A stretch of 64,000 bases of DNA from Prochlorococcus sp. AG-347-O22. GTDB taxonomy: Bacteria > Cyanobacteriota > Cyanobacteriia > PCC-6307 > Cyanobiaceae. How positions within the stretch are numbered: position 1 is the first letter of the stretch; each line of letters begins with the position of its first letter. The position numbers were made by a program, and so were the translations under genes. Where the stretch lies: contig QCCX01000001.1 in NCBI GenBank assembly GCA_003278845.1, positions 186,001 through 250,000 of the forward strand. Direction: 5' to 3'. Shown here in pieces: positions 12,876 to 23,800 of this stretch. The notes beneath the pieces are model-generated. The model did not search any database. It was not told the origin of the DNA and was given only the letters and a program-made list of their open reading frames with translations.

Positions 12876-13772
12876 TTAATAATATATTTGATCAGAAGAT
12901 GAAACTTGAGAAATTTTTACATCTTTAAGATGTCTTTTTCCTAAACCGCTTAGTACATTAGAAGGGCCAATTTCAACAATATGAAGATCACTATCTTTTG
13001 CCATTAAATCCATAGTTTCTCGCCACCTCACTCCATTACACATTTGCTTTTCTAATCTAATTTTAAGCTCATTTGGATCGCTACACAGTGAAGGTTCATA
13101 ATTACTTATTACAGGGAAAGAGGGATTATTAAATGTAATCTTTTTTAAATACTCACAAAATTTTGATGAAGGTTCATTCATAAATGGCGAATGAAATGCT
13201 CCTGAAACATTTAATTTCAAGAATCTTTTACAAGCAATTTCTCTCGATAACTTATCTAAGGCTTCAGTAGATCCTGATAAGACAACTTGGGAAGAGCTAT
13301 TATCATTAGCAATGACAATATCATCAATTTTTTGCACTAATAAATCAAGTTGATTTCTATCAAAACCAATTACTGCTGCCATAGATCCTTTCCCAGCATT
13401 GACCATTAATTGAGATCTTTCTTTTATAAGAGAAACACAATCTTCGAATGAAAAAACATCCGAACAATATAGTGCAGTGATTTCTCCAAGACTATGTCCC
13501 GCAACATAAGTTGGTTTAAACCCATTTTCCTTTAATGCATCTAATAAAATGGATTCAACTAAAAAAAGACAAATTTGTGTATTTCTTGTGTTATTCAAAT
13601 CAAGAAAAGGATTTGTTGGTTCAGTATTTAATTCACAAATTTCAAATAAATTTCTCTCAAATATCTCAGAAGCATAACTAAACCTCTCTTTTGTGATCGG
13701 CAGATTTTCAATTTGTTTTGCCATTCCAACTTTTTGCGAACCCTGTCCGGGGAATACCCATGCAACTGTCAT
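12876..13772 (-). CDS. fabD: Malonyl CoA-acyl carrier protein transacylase
   Basis: 298 aa; VFPGQGSQKVGM, VAGHSLGEITALYCS. Confidence 0.95.
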   Translation of the reverse strand: MTVAWVFPGQGSQKVGMAKQIENLPITKERFSYASEIFERNLFEICELNTEPTNPFLDLNNTRNTQICLFLVESILLDALKENGFKPTYVAGHSLGEITALYCSDVFSFEDCVSLIKERSQLMVNAGKGSMAAVIGFDRNQLDLLVQKIDDIVIANDNSSSQVVLSGSTEALDKLSREIACKRFLKLNVSGAFHSPFMNEPSSKFCEYLKKITFNNPSFPVISNYEPSLCSDPNELKIRLEKQMCNGVRWRETMDLMAKDSDLHIVEIGPSNVLSGLGKRHLKDVKISQVSSSDQIYY

Positions 13773-13790
13773 AATGTTCCTATTTTGTTT

Positions 13791-14798
13791 TTAACCCCAT
13801 TTAATTAGGGCTGCACCCCAACTTAACCCGGCACCGAAACCACTTGTAGCAATAATATCATTTTGTTTAATTCTATAATCTCTTACAGCCTCATCCATCA
13901 TTAGTGGAATTGTTGCTGCTGACGTATTTCCATATTTCTCTAGATTACTAAGAATCTTTTCTCTAGGAATTTTTAACCTTTCTCCTACAGAATCCAATAT
14001 TCTTTGATTAGCTTGATGCAGCAAGAGCCAATCAACTTGATCAGAATTATATTTCATTTTTTTTAACAACTTTTCAAGAATTAGGGGAACTTCTTTAACT
14101 GCAAATTTATAAACTTCCTGACCATTCATCTGAATTGGAGAAAAACCCCCACTTAAAAAGTCAATTTCATCAACTATTGAATCCTTATTCTTTTTTGATG
14201 GAAGATTAAGAAAAGAACCCCTTCCCCCATCAGTTCTCATATCAAAACCTATAAAATTATCAAATTCATTTGTGGCTTCAATTGCTAATGCACCAGCACC
14301 ATCTCCAAAGAGGATACAACTTCTTCTATCATTCCAATCAACAAAACTTGATAACTGATCTGCTCCAATAACAATAGCCCTTTTAAAACTACCCCCTTTT
14401 AAAAATTGTGAGGCCGTTATTAAGGCAAATAAAAATCCACTACAAGCTGCAGTTAGATCGAAAGCTACAGCATTAGCTGCCCCTAATTTAGCTTGAATGG
14501 ATGGGGCTGATCCAAATAAATCATGGGGAGTAGAAGTAGCTAAAACAATCATATCAATCGTTTTAATATCCCAATTAGCCATTTCTATAGCAGTTAGAGC
14601 AGCCTTATAACCCATCTCAGTAACATTATCTTCTACTTTAGAGATTCTTCTCTCTGAGATGCCAGTTCTAGATTGTATCCATTCATTGCTTGTATCAACC
14701 TTTTGACTAATTCTTTGATTGGTTAGAACTTGGTCAGGTACATAACTTCCACTTCCCTTGAATGACACGCCTATTTGATTAAAGTTTATTCCTTCCAA
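13791..14798 (-). CDS. fabH: 3-oxoacyl-ACP synthase III
   Basis: 335 aa; TSNEWIQSRTGISERR, AFDLTAACSGFLFAL, LLHQANQRILD, GNTSAATIP. Confidence 0.96.
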   Translation of the reverse strand: MEGINFNQIGVSFKGSGSYVPDQVLTNQRISQKVDTSNEWIQSRTGISERRISKVEDNVTEMGYKAALTAIEMANWDIKTIDMIVLATSTPHDLFGSAPSIQAKLGAANAVAFDLTAACSGFLFALITASQFLKGGSFKRAIVIGADQLSSFVDWNDRRSCILFGDGAGALAIEATNEFDNFIGFDMRTDGGRGSFLNLPSKKNKDSIVDEIDFLSGGFSPIQMNGQEVYKFAVKEVPLILEKLLKKMKYNSDQVDWLLLHQANQRILDSVGERLKIPREKILSNLEKYGNTSAATIPLMMDEAVRDYRIKQNDIIATSGFGAGLSWGAALIKWG

Positions 14799-14851
14799 AA
14801 GAATTTTTTAGTTACTTATATTAGTCAAACATAAATTTGACTCAATATGTT

Positions 14852-16258
14852 TTATGAATTTAAAACTTGAAGCTTTTGCAGTTGATTTAAATTGTCCATA
14901 ACACCATGATTCACTGCAGAGTGAGCCAAGCGAAGAGCACTAACTACTGATAAAGATTTGCTACTTCCATGGCCAATAACGCAAATACCATTCACCCCAA
15001 GTAATAAAGCTCCTCCATGTTCGGCATGATCTAACCTTTTCTTAATTCTGAGTAGATTACTTTTTAAAAAAGCTGAACCAACTTTCCCCCGCCTTCCACG
15101 TGGCAGTTCAGACCTCAAAATATCTAATAAAACTCCTCCCACAGATTCAAGAAATTTCAATAATATATTCCCAGTAAATCCATCACAGACTACTACATCG
15201 AAACTACCTGATAATACATCTCGCCCTTCACAATTACCTCCAAAATCAAAACTTTTTTCAGAAGATAATAATTCAAATGTTTTTAGGGATAAATCATTAC
15301 CTTTGCATTCTTCTTCTCCGATATTTAAGAGACCAATTCTTGGTTTTTTTACTTGTAGGACATCCTTTGCATAAATATTACCTAGAAGAGCAAATTGATG
15401 CAGATAAGATGGCTTACAATCAGTATTTGCACCGACGTCTAAAACTAAAACTGGGCGAGTTTGATCCCTTGTTGGAAATAATGCTCCTATAGCAGGTCTA
15501 TCAATCCCTTTCAATCGCCCAATTCTAAATATGGCAGAAGCCATCATGGCACCTGAATTACCTGCTGAGTAGACAGCTTCAGCTTTATTATTTCTCACCA
15601 AATCCATTGCAACGTTTATGCTTGCATTTTTCCTTTTTCTAACTGCAGTAGCTTCTTCATTCATCCCAATAGGCTCTCCACTATCAATTAATTCGAGACG
15701 ATTATTATCTATTTCATTTTCTAATAATTCTGCTAAACCAGTTTTTTCTGCTGCATCTTTAACTTTTTCAATTTTGCCGACAAACTTTATATTTATTGGA
15801 AATCTGCTTATTGCTTCTAGGCAACCCTCAAGAATTGGACCAGGAGCATAATCTCCACCCATCCCATCAACTGCGATCCAAATTCTTTTTGATTGAGATT
15901 CTTCCACTCTATCTAAAATATTATCGTTATTTTGTAATCTTTTTAATGGGTCAAAAACTAATGGCTGTAATGTATTTTTAGCTATTGAACTAGCATTTGA
16001 AACTACACTACTAGCAGTATTAACAACAGATTCAGCACTTGAAACTACATTACCTGCAACATTACCTGCAACATTAGTAGCTGTGGTTACTACTGATCCA
16101 GCACTTGAAACTACATTACCTGCAACATTACTAGCCGTTGCTGCAGAACTAGTAGCAGTATCAACTATAGAAGTTACAGCCGAATTTCTTTTGTACCAAA
16201 TTACTAATCTTCTAATAGCTCTGGCCTTGTTAATTTTTTGCGATGTTTCTTTCCCCAT
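14852..16258 (-). CDS. plsX: Phosphate acyltransferase PlsX with ~120-aa low-complexity N-terminal extension
   Basis: 468 aa; catalytic domain starts near RIWIAVDGMGGDYAPGPILEG; preceded by an Ala/Val/Ser/Thr/Asn-rich repeat segment. Confidence 0.93.
   Translation of the reverse strand: MGKETSQKINKARAIRRLVIWYKRNSAVTSIVDTATSSAATASNVAGNVVSSAGSVVTTATNVAGNVAGNVVSSAESVVNTASSVVSNASSIAKNTLQPLVFDPLKRLQNNDNILDRVEESQSKRIWIAVDGMGGDYAPGPILEGCLEAISRFPINIKFVGKIEKVKDAAEKTGLAELLENEIDNNRLELIDSGEPIGMNEEATAVRKRKNASINVAMDLVRNNKAEAVYSAGNSGAMMASAIFRIGRLKGIDRPAIGALFPTRDQTRPVLVLDVGANTDCKPSYLHQFALLGNIYAKDVLQVKKPRIGLLNIGEEECKGNDLSLKTFELLSSEKSFDFGGNCEGRDVLSGSFDVVVCDGFTGNILLKFLESVGGVLLDILRSELPRGRRGKVGSAFLKSNLLRIKKRLDHAEHGGALLLGVNGICVIGHGSSKSLSVVSALRLAHSAVNHGVMDNLNQLQKLQVLNS
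16033..16130. repeat. Intragenic repeat in plsX 5' region: 32-bp identical copies at 16033-16064 and 16099-16130 (66-bp period), plus tandem 12-mer tacctgcaacat at 16051-16074
   Basis: Direct reading: cagcacttgaaactacattacctgcaacatta occurs twice; 66 bp = 22 codons. Confidence 0.93.
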
Positions 16259-17005
16259 TTATTTACTATCAAATGGAGCAATATCGACAATCCGTTGAAA
16301 AAGGTATCCTGTACCCCTTGCTGTTAATATCAATTCTGGATTTGCTGGATCAGCCTCCAGCTTTGATCTTAATCTTGATATATGAACATCGACAACTCTT
16401 GTATCTACGTGTCTCTCGGGAGTATATCCCCAAACTTCTTTCAAAATCTCTCCTCTACTAAATGGCTCCCCTGACCTACTCACTAAGAGCTCTAAGAGAC
16501 TAAATTCCATACCAGTTAATCTAATTCTCTCATCACTTTTAAAAACTTGTCTTCGATTTGTATCAATTTTTATATCCGTAACCAGAATTAATCCTGAATT
16601 AGGCATTCCAGGAATTTGCTCTTTGTCGATTCTTCTAAGAACACACCTAATTCTAGCTTCTAACTCCTTTGGGCTAAATGGTTTTACTACATAATCATCA
16701 GCCCCTAATTCTAAACCTGTTATCCTATCTGCAACATCTCCTAATGCAGTTAACATAACAATTGGAACATCAGAATCTTTCCTTAACTCTTGACAAACTC
16801 CATAGCCATCTAGTTTTGGCATCATGACGTCTAGTACTACTAAATCAGGTTCATAATCTTTAAATAACTTTAGTGCTTCCTTGCCATCACTCGCAGTTAC
16901 AACTTTGTAGCCAATCATGGAGAGACGTGTCTCCAAAATCCTTCTAATACTTGCCTCGTCATCTGCGACAAGTATAGTTTCTTTAGTTTGACTAGATAGA
17001 GCCAT
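16259..17005 (-). CDS. rpaB: OmpR-family response regulator RpaB
   Basis: 248 aa; receiver (VADDEASIRRILETRLSMIGYKVVTASDG..DLVVLDVMMPKLDGYGVCQELR) and winged helix ([33 protein letters not shown]). Confidence 0.9.
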   Translation of the reverse strand: MALSSQTKETILVADDEASIRRILETRLSMIGYKVVTASDGKEALKLFKDYEPDLVVLDVMMPKLDGYGVCQELRKDSDVPIVMLTALGDVADRITGLELGADDYVVKPFSPKELEARIRCVLRRIDKEQIPGMPNSGLILVTDIKIDTNRRQVFKSDERIRLTGMEFSLLELLVSRSGEPFSRGEILKEVWGYTPERHVDTRVVDVHISRLRSKLEADPANPELILTARGTGYLFQRIVDIAPFDSK

Positions 17006-17112
17006 TTGTTTCTATTAGCTAATCAGTAAGAGAATTTACTATTAACCTAATCTAACTTGTAGAGGGGCAATATCCCAAACATTCTAGTTCCATTACTTCA
17101 TTGAGAAACTAA

Positions 17113-18474
17113 ATGTCTAGCAAATTATCTACTTTTATTTGTCAGAATTGCGGATCTGAAACTTCTCAATACTTTGGTAGATGCCTAAATTGCAACTCAT
17201 GGAATTCCATTGTTGAAGAAATAAAAAGTAAAAGATCTAAACATCAAGAAATAAAAAATATAAAAAATAATAAAAAATCTATACCTTTTAACGAGATTTC
17301 ATCAAAAAAAATATCAAGATTTACAAGTGGTTTTAGAGAATTTGATAGAGTGCTCGGAGGAGGGATAGTTCCTGGATCTGTTGTTTTACTAGGAGGAGAA
17401 CCAGGTATAGGTAAAAGCACAATAGTTCTTCAATCAGCAGGGAAAATATCTCTCAATGAAAAAGTGTTATATATAACTGCAGAAGAATCCCTAGAACAAG
17501 TAAAAATTAGATGGGAAAGATTAAATCAAAACAGTATTGATTTAAAAATTTTTGCAGAAACTAATTTATCTCTAATTATTGAAGAGATCAAACGTATCAA
17601 TCCAAGTTTCGCAATTATTGATAGTATTCAAGCCATCCATAATCATGAAATGCAAAGTTCTCCAGGATCTGTTTCTCAAGTTAGAGAATGTTCTTCTGAG
17701 TTACAAAATCTAGCCAAAGATAATAATATCGCGCTTCTAATAATTGGTCATGTAACCAAAGATGGTGCTTTAGCTGGCCCTAAAACTCTAGAACATTTAG
17801 TTGATACAGTAATAAACTTTGAAGGAGATAAGATTTCATCTCATAGATTACTAAGAAGTATAAAAAATCGATTTGGATCGACCTTTGAAATTGGAATTTT
17901 TGAAATGCTTGAAGAGGGTTTACGTGAGATAAAAAACCCGAGTTCAATTTTTACAAATAAAGAAAATATTTCAGGTGTAACAACTACGATTACAAATGAA
18001 GGGACTCGACCATTAGCAGTTGATATACAAGCACTGGTAAATAAAACTTTCTACAGTAACCCAAGACGAACTACAACTGGAATTAGCATAAATAGATTGC
18101 ATCAAATTCTCGCTGTCATTGAAAAACACGTAGGGATAAAATTATCTGAGTTTGATTGTTATGTAGCTACTGGTGGAGGTTTTGAAATTAATGATCCCTC
18201 GTCTGACTTAGGTGTAGCAATATCAATTTTATCAAGTTTGAAAAATATTCCTCCTTTGGCTAGTACCTCATTTATTGGGGAATTGGGTTTGAGCGGTCAA
18301 GTTAGAAAATCGAATAACCTTCGAACGAAGATAGAAGAAGCTGTAAGACTAGGGATCAAAAATATCGTAGTGCCAAAACTAGAGGAGGAACTAAATAAAA
18401 ATTTCCAGAATTTAATAAATATTAAAGAGATATCTAATATTAAAGAAGCAGTTGATTATTCTTTATCAAAATAA
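17113..18474 (+). CDS. radA: DNA repair protein RadA
   Basis: 453 aa; zinc finger CQNCGSETSQYFGRCLNC, Walker A GGEPGIGKST, RadA motif KNRFGS. Confidence 0.96.
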   Translation: MSSKLSTFICQNCGSETSQYFGRCLNCNSWNSIVEEIKSKRSKHQEIKNIKNNKKSIPFNEISSKKISRFTSGFREFDRVLGGGIVPGSVVLLGGEPGIGKSTIVLQSAGKISLNEKVLYITAEESLEQVKIRWERLNQNSIDLKIFAETNLSLIIEEIKRINPSFAIIDSIQAIHNHEMQSSPGSVSQVRECSSELQNLAKDNNIALLIIGHVTKDGALAGPKTLEHLVDTVINFEGDKISSHRLLRSIKNRFGSTFEIGIFEMLEEGLREIKNPSSIFTNKENISGVTTTITNEGTRPLAVDIQALVNKTFYSNPRRTTTGISINRLHQILAVIEKHVGIKLSEFDCYVATGGGFEINDPSSDLGVAISILSSLKNIPPLASTSFIGELGLSGQVRKSNNLRTKIEEAVRLGIKNIVVPKLEEELNKNFQNLINIKEISNIKEAVDYSLSK

Positions 18475-18479
18475 AAAAA

Positions 18480-19001
18480 TCAAAGGTACATATCAATTGA
18501 GCTTCTGCCTGAGTTTTTCAACCAATTCTCAATATCTAGATACCCACCTGGATATAACCTAACTGCTTTAGACCAGACTTCAGCAGCTTTATCAAACCAA
18601 ATATCTCTCTGATCTAAATCACCATTTTGCTCAGCGTATCTTCCCCTTTTTTCATATATTAAACCTATATTTTTCAAGCATGATGGCTGTTTGGGATTTT
18701 CTACTAGTGCTTTTTCATAAGTTTCAATAGACAAATCCTCTTCTCCGTTACTCATATATATTATTGCCATATTTTTTAAAGTCTCACCCCTATCAATTTT
18801 ATTTTCTTCAAGCAATAAACTCTCTTTGTAATACTCTAATGCTTCCGAATAATCGCCATTATTTTGTGCGGCTAAGCCATCTCTGTAATAGATATATGCC
18901 TTTTTTTCTTTCTCTGCAATAGGCATTATTTTTACAATAGATTCAGCAATTACAGTAAAAGCTTTATCAATAAAATTGTCTCTGTTTTGATTACTAGGCA
19001 C
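18480..19001 (-). CDS. ycf3: Photosystem I assembly protein Ycf3 (TPR; GTG start)
   Basis: 173 aa; [22 protein letters not shown] repeats, [46 protein letters not shown]. Confidence 0.95.
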   Translation of the reverse strand: MPSNQNRDNFIDKAFTVIAESIVKIMPIAEKEKKAYIYYRDGLAAQNNGDYSEALEYYKESLLLEENKIDRGETLKNMAIIYMSNGEEDLSIETYEKALVENPKQPSCLKNIGLIYEKRGRYAEQNGDLDQRDIWFDKAAEVWSKAVRLYPGGYLDIENWLKNSGRSSIDMYL

Positions 19002-19122
19002 CGCTCTAAAACTAATAAAATTAATATAGTAATTTAAAAAATAACTATTTAAGAAGTCTATTACATTTATTATTATAATTAAAAAATAGGCAGAGCATTA
19101 ATTTGCTTCAATCGCGAAAAAT

Positions 19123-21417
19123 ATGGAAAGCATTCAATTAAGCATTACAGGAATGAAATGCGGAGGTTGTGTTAGCTCTGTTGAAAAAATTTTAAAAAAT
19201 TCTGATGGTATTGAAAATGTTTCTGTTAACTTGCTAACTGAAAGTGCATATTTTGAAATTACCCAGAAACATATAGATCTAGAAGCAGTTCTCCAAAATC
19301 TAAAAGAAAGTGGTTTCCCATCAAAGGTTTATATAAATGATTTTTCAAAAAAAATAAATAAGGCAGAATTAGAAAAAAAAAAGAGCTGGAATAATCAATG
19401 GAAAAAATTAACTTTTGCTTTATTACTTTTATTATTTTCAGGTTTAGGTCATCTAGCAGAAGGAAGATATATAAATTTTCCAATATTAGGTAATATATTT
19501 TTTCACGCTTCATTAGCAACATTAGCTCTATTCTTTCCTGGCAGAGGAATAATTATTAATGGTTTTAAATCATTTATTAAGAACCGTCCTGATATGGATT
19601 CTCTAGTAGCTCTTGGAGTAACTAGCGCATATATAACAAGTCTTCTATCCTTAATATTTCCTGCCACTGGTTTTCCTTGTTTTTTTAATGAACCAGTTAT
19701 GCTGTTAGGATTCATATTGATTGGGCGTTTCTTAGAGGAAAGAGCAAGATACCAAACTGGTTCATCTATTGGAGAGTTATTAGATCTTCAACCTGAAATG
19801 GCAAATATCTACACAGAAGATAATCAAATAAAATCAATAAGAGTAAACACCTTAAGACCAAATCAAGAGATTCAAGTTTTAGCTGGAGACAGAGTGCCTG
19901 CTGACTGCATTGTTACTCAAGGTAATTCATATATTGATGTTTCACATATCACTGGAGAATCCAAACCTATCGAGGTAAAAGAAGGCGAAAATCTATCTAG
20001 TGGGTCTTTAAATCTTAATTCAACTCTTAGACTTAAAGTACAAAAGGTCGGAGGGGATTCTTCTCTTGCGAAACTAGTAAATCTTATTGAGTCTGTAAAC
20101 GCTAGAAAACCTCGCATTCAAAGAATTGCCGATGAAATTGCAGGCAAATTTACTTACTTTGTCCTTATTTTTGCTACCTTAACTTTCTTCTTTTGGTGGA
20201 AGGGGGCAAAAAACATTTGGCCTGATTTATTAAGTCATAATCATCAACTCATAACTCACTCAAGCCATACACTTCATAGTTCGCTTGGTAGTAATGCTGA
20301 GAATTTTCTTAGTTTAGCAATACAATTGTCAATTGCTGTTTTAGTAATAGCTTGTCCTTGTGCATTAGGTTTAGCCACCCCAACTGTAATAACTGTCGCA
20401 TCAGGTAAAGCAGCAAAAAAGGGCGTTTTATTTAAAGGTGGGGACAAAATAGAGATGGCTTCAAAAATTAATCACATTATTTTTGACAAGACAGGTACAT
20501 TAACAAAAGGTAAGCCATTCGTCGTTGATTATAAAAATTATGATGATCATTCTTTTTTATTAAGAATAGCTGCCAGCTTAGAAATGGAAAGCAGACATCC
20601 AATAGCAGATGCGTTGATTCAAGAAGCAAAAAAACAAAATTTAAGTTTATTTCCTATAAAAAAAATTATCACTCATTCAGGCCGAGGTATTTCTGGAGAA
20701 CTAGAATCAATTGATGGACTTATTAATATTGGAAATATTGAATGGCTACTAAGTAAAGGAACAATCATTGATAGTGATGCAAAAAAAGTAATTGAAAATG
20801 AAGAGACAAAAACTAACACTATTATTGGAGTAAGTATAAAAGATAAGTTATTAGGCTTTATCTTCCTCGGAGATTTACTCAGAGATGATTCAATTAAAAC
20901 AGTGCAAAATTTAAGAAAAAACAAATTTAAAATAAATATTTTAAGTGGAGATAGGAAACAAACAGTTTTAGCTTTAGCAAAAAAGATTGGTTTTAAAGAA
21001 AGTGAAGTAAAATGGGATCTTCTTCCTGAAATGAAGCTAAAGACTATAGAAAATTTAAAAATTGATAATAAAGTAGCAATGATTGGTGATGGTATTAATG
21101 ATGTCCCAGCATTAGCATCTTCAGACTTAGGGATTGCGGTGGGATCAGGAACTCAAATAGCAAAGGCAAATGCAGATGTAGTATTGATGGGAGATCAACT
21201 AAATGGATTACCCTACGCTTTAAATCTTGCCAAAAAAACTATAAGAAAAATAAAGCAAAATCTAACATGGGCTTTTGGTTACAACTTACTAGCTATACCT
21301 TTAGCAGCCGGCATTTTATTCCCTAAATACGGTATTCTTCTTACTCCCTCAATAGCAGCATTATTGATGGCTATTAGCTCTATTACAGTTGTAATTAATG
21401 CTTTATCTTTGGATTAA
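19123..21417 (+). CDS. Copper-type P1B ATPase
   Basis: 764 aa; GMKCGGC HMA motif, CPCALGLATPTVI, DKTGTLTKGKP, GDGINDVPALA. Confidence 0.93.
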   Translation: MESIQLSITGMKCGGCVSSVEKILKNSDGIENVSVNLLTESAYFEITQKHIDLEAVLQNLKESGFPSKVYINDFSKKINKAELEKKKSWNNQWKKLTFALLLLLFSGLGHLAEGRYINFPILGNIFFHASLATLALFFPGRGIIINGFKSFIKNRPDMDSLVALGVTSAYITSLLSLIFPATGFPCFFNEPVMLLGFILIGRFLEERARYQTGSSIGELLDLQPEMANIYTEDNQIKSIRVNTLRPNQEIQVLAGDRVPADCIVTQGNSYIDVSHITGESKPIEVKEGENLSSGSLNLNSTLRLKVQKVGGDSSLAKLVNLIESVNARKPRIQRIADEIAGKFTYFVLIFATLTFFFWWKGAKNIWPDLLSHNHQLITHSSHTLHSSLGSNAENFLSLAIQLSIAVLVIACPCALGLATPTVITVASGKAAKKGVLFKGGDKIEMASKINHIIFDKTGTLTKGKPFVVDYKNYDDHSFLLRIAASLEMESRHPIADALIQEAKKQNLSLFPIKKIITHSGRGISGELESIDGLINIGNIEWLLSKGTIIDSDAKKVIENEETKTNTIIGVSIKDKLLGFIFLGDLLRDDSIKTVQNLRKNKFKINILSGDRKQTVLALAKKIGFKESEVKWDLLPEMKLKTIENLKIDNKVAMIGDGINDVPALASSDLGIAVGSGTQIAKANADVVLMGDQLNGLPYALNLAKKTIRKIKQNLTWAFGYNLLAIPLAAGILFPKYGILLTPSIAALLMAISSITVVINALSLD

Positions 21418-22056
21418 ATGAAAGGAAAATTTATCGTTATTGAGGGTATTGATGGATGTGGTAAAACTACCCAAATAGATGAACTATCTAAATGGCTTCC
21501 TAATAGTGGTCTAATAAAGAAAGGGTCTAAATTAATCACAACTAGAGAACCTGGGGGCAGTCTTTTAGGAAAAAAACTTAGAGGACTGATTCTTGATAAT
21601 AATGAAAATAACAAGCCTTCATCTCTTGCAGAATTATTGCTTTATTCAGCAGATAGAGCTGAACACGTTTCCAAAATTATTTCACCTGCTTTAAATGACA
21701 ATGATTGGGTAATAAGTGATAGATTTTCTGATTCCACACTGGCTTATCAAGGTTATGGAAGAAATATAAATTTAGAAATAATTAAAAATATTGAATCTAT
21801 TGTTTGTCAAGGAGTATCTCCAGATCTCACTTTCTTCTTAGAAATTTCTCCAGAAGAGAGCATATTCCGAAGAAAAAATGAAATTCCAGACAGAATAGAA
21901 TCAGAAGGTATCAGATTTTTAGAAAAAGTAAATGAAGGCTTCAAACTAATTGCCAAACAAAAAAACTGGAAAGTAATATCTGCTTCACAAAATATTAAAA
22001 CGATTTCTAATCAAATTAAAGAGACTTTGCTAAATAATTTTTCTAATAACAAATGA
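21418..22056 (+). CDS. tmk: Thymidylate kinase
   Basis: 212 aa; [37 protein letters not shown]. Confidence 0.96.
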   Translation: MKGKFIVIEGIDGCGKTTQIDELSKWLPNSGLIKKGSKLITTREPGGSLLGKKLRGLILDNNENNKPSSLAELLLYSADRAEHVSKIISPALNDNDWVISDRFSDSTLAYQGYGRNINLEIIKNIESIVCQGVSPDLTFFLEISPEESIFRRKNEIPDRIESEGIRFLEKVNEGFKLIAKQKNWKVISASQNIKTISNQIKETLLNNFSNNK

Positions 22057-23015
22057 TTGAAGTTAAAAAAAATAATTTTTTCTTGAACGAAGAAATCAAT
22101 ACCTTTCTTAAGAACATAATTCAAAACAAATCATTAGCTAATGGTTATATATTTTATGGTGCTGAAGGATTAGGCAAAAAGCAAACTGCTCTTCAATTTA
22201 TAAAAGAGATTTTCAAACAGTCTTCACCAAACGAAAATGTTGAAGAGAAAATAATAAACAATAACCATCCTGATTTTTTAATTATTGAACCTGATTCCCT
22301 TTTTGCAACAAAAAGTTCAGGAAGTTTCGATCTTGAGAAAACAATAAAAAGTGGATCTGAGATTATTAAAATTGCTCAAATACGTAATATCAAAACTTTT
22401 CTTAGTCAAAAATCAATAAATTCTGAAAAAAAAATTGTTTTAATTATTGATGCACACCTCTTAAACGAAGCAGCTTCAAATTGCCTTTTAAAAACCTTAG
22501 AAGAACCTAGTAACGGAATATTTATTTTACTAACATCTAAATTAAACCTTCTTTTAGATACGATCATCTCAAGATGTCAAATCGTCAGATTTCGATCTTT
22601 TTCGAGTAAACAAATAAATTCGATTTTAAAAGAATATTTAGATACTTCTAAATTAACGATAAATGCAAAATTAAAATTAGAAGATTTAATAAACTCTGCA
22701 AATGGATCTCCAAATCAATTACTGAAAAATATTGAAATTTGGAATGATTTTTCAGATGAAATTATAAGTAAATTGGATTCTCCAATTAATGATAGTCTGG
22801 AAATATTAGAAATTTCTAAATCAATATCTGAAAAATTAGAAATTTTTCAACAGATTTGTTTAGTCAATTTAATTCAAACAGTTTGGTGGAGAAAAACAAA
22901 AAATGTTGGTTTAGTTAAAAAACTTGAAAATTTAAAATACCTTTTAAGAAAAAATATTCAACCAAGGTTGGCATGGGAAATAACTTTTTTAGAAATTTTA
23001 ATGAAAGATATATGA
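22053..23015 (+). CDS. holB: DNA polymerase III delta' subunit
   Basis: 320 aa; [54 protein letters not shown] overlap with tmk. Confidence 0.88.
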   Translation: MIEVKKNNFFLNEEINTFLKNIIQNKSLANGYIFYGAEGLGKKQTALQFIKEIFKQSSPNENVEEKIINNNHPDFLIIEPDSLFATKSSGSFDLEKTIKSGSEIIKIAQIRNIKTFLSQKSINSEKKIVLIIDAHLLNEAASNCLLKTLEEPSNGIFILLTSKLNLLLDTIISRCQIVRFRSFSSKQINSILKEYLDTSKLTINAKLKLEDLINSANGSPNQLLKNIEIWNDFSDEIISKLDSPINDSLEILEISKSISEKLEIFQQICLVNLIQTVWWRKTKNVGLVKKLENLKYLLRKNIQPRLAWEITFLEILMKDI

Positions 23016-23017
23016 GA

Positions 23018-23800
23018 TTAATCTACTGCAGAATTTATTAAGTCAGGATTTCTTGCTTGAATAAACTCTTGCCTAGCACTTTCCACTTGAGAACCAATAG
23101 GTAACTCGAGACAATATCCAGCACCGTATACAGTTTTTATATAAATAGGTTTGCGTGGATCGGGTTCAAGTTTAGTGCGTAAGTGTCTAATATGAACTCT
23201 AATTGTCTCAATATCATCATCAGGTTCATATCCCCATACTTCTTTAAGAATTAATGCTGGCGATACGGTTTGACCATGTCTCTGCAAAAGGCAATGAAGA
23301 AGTTCAAATTCAAGATGCGTTAACCTAACAGGAGATTCAAACCATATAGCTTCAAATCTTTCCGGAACAAGAGTTAAAGGTCCATAATTTAATATTTCTT
23401 GCTGGTTACTAGAATTTAATTGTGCTCTGTTAGTTCTTCTTAATAAAGCTTTTATGCGTACATATAATTCTTCTAAATCGAATGGTTTAGTAATGTAATC
23501 ATCTGCTCCAGAATTAAATCCAGTAACTTTATCTTTAAGGCCGCCTAAGGCAGTTATCATCAAAATTGGTATATTTGATGTTCTTTCATCTCTTCTTAGT
23601 CGCTGACATAAAGTTAAACCATCAACACTTGGTAGCATTAAATCCAAAAGTATTAAATCTGGGGAATATTGAAGAGCCAATGCTTGTCCTTTAATTCCAT
23701 CTTCAGCTTTTTGGACATCGAAACCAGAATGTTCTAAATGCCTAGCTACCAAATCACGCATATCACGATCGTCTTCAATTAAAAGGATTGAAATTTTCAT
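23018..23800 (-). CDS. rpaA: OmpR-family response regulator RpaA
   Basis: 260 aa; [24 protein letters not shown]..., [47 protein letters not shown]. Confidence 0.9.
   Translation of the reverse strand: MKISILLIEDDRDMRDLVARHLEHSGFDVQKAEDGIKGQALALQYSPDLILLDLMLPSVDGLTLCQRLRRDERTSNIPILMITALGGLKDKVTGFNSGADDYITKPFDLEELYVRIKALLRRTNRAQLNSSNQQEILNYGPLTLVPERFEAIWFESPVRLTHLEFELLHCLLQRHGQTVSPALILKEVWGYEPDDDIETIRVHIRHLRTKLEPDPRKPIYIKTVYGAGYCLELPIGSQVESARQEFIQARNPDLINSAVD

Noticed and set aside
16033-16130. Regularly spaced repeat as a CRISPR or mobile repeat
   Set aside because: Only two long copies, in frame with and inside plsX (22-codon period); no spacer logic, no cas genes.
15277-16461. Several + strand ORFs opposite plsX and rpaB (15277, 15618, 15796, 16083, 16243)
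   Set aside because: Shadow ORFs opposite plsX/rpaB coding sequence and the repeat; no domain signals.
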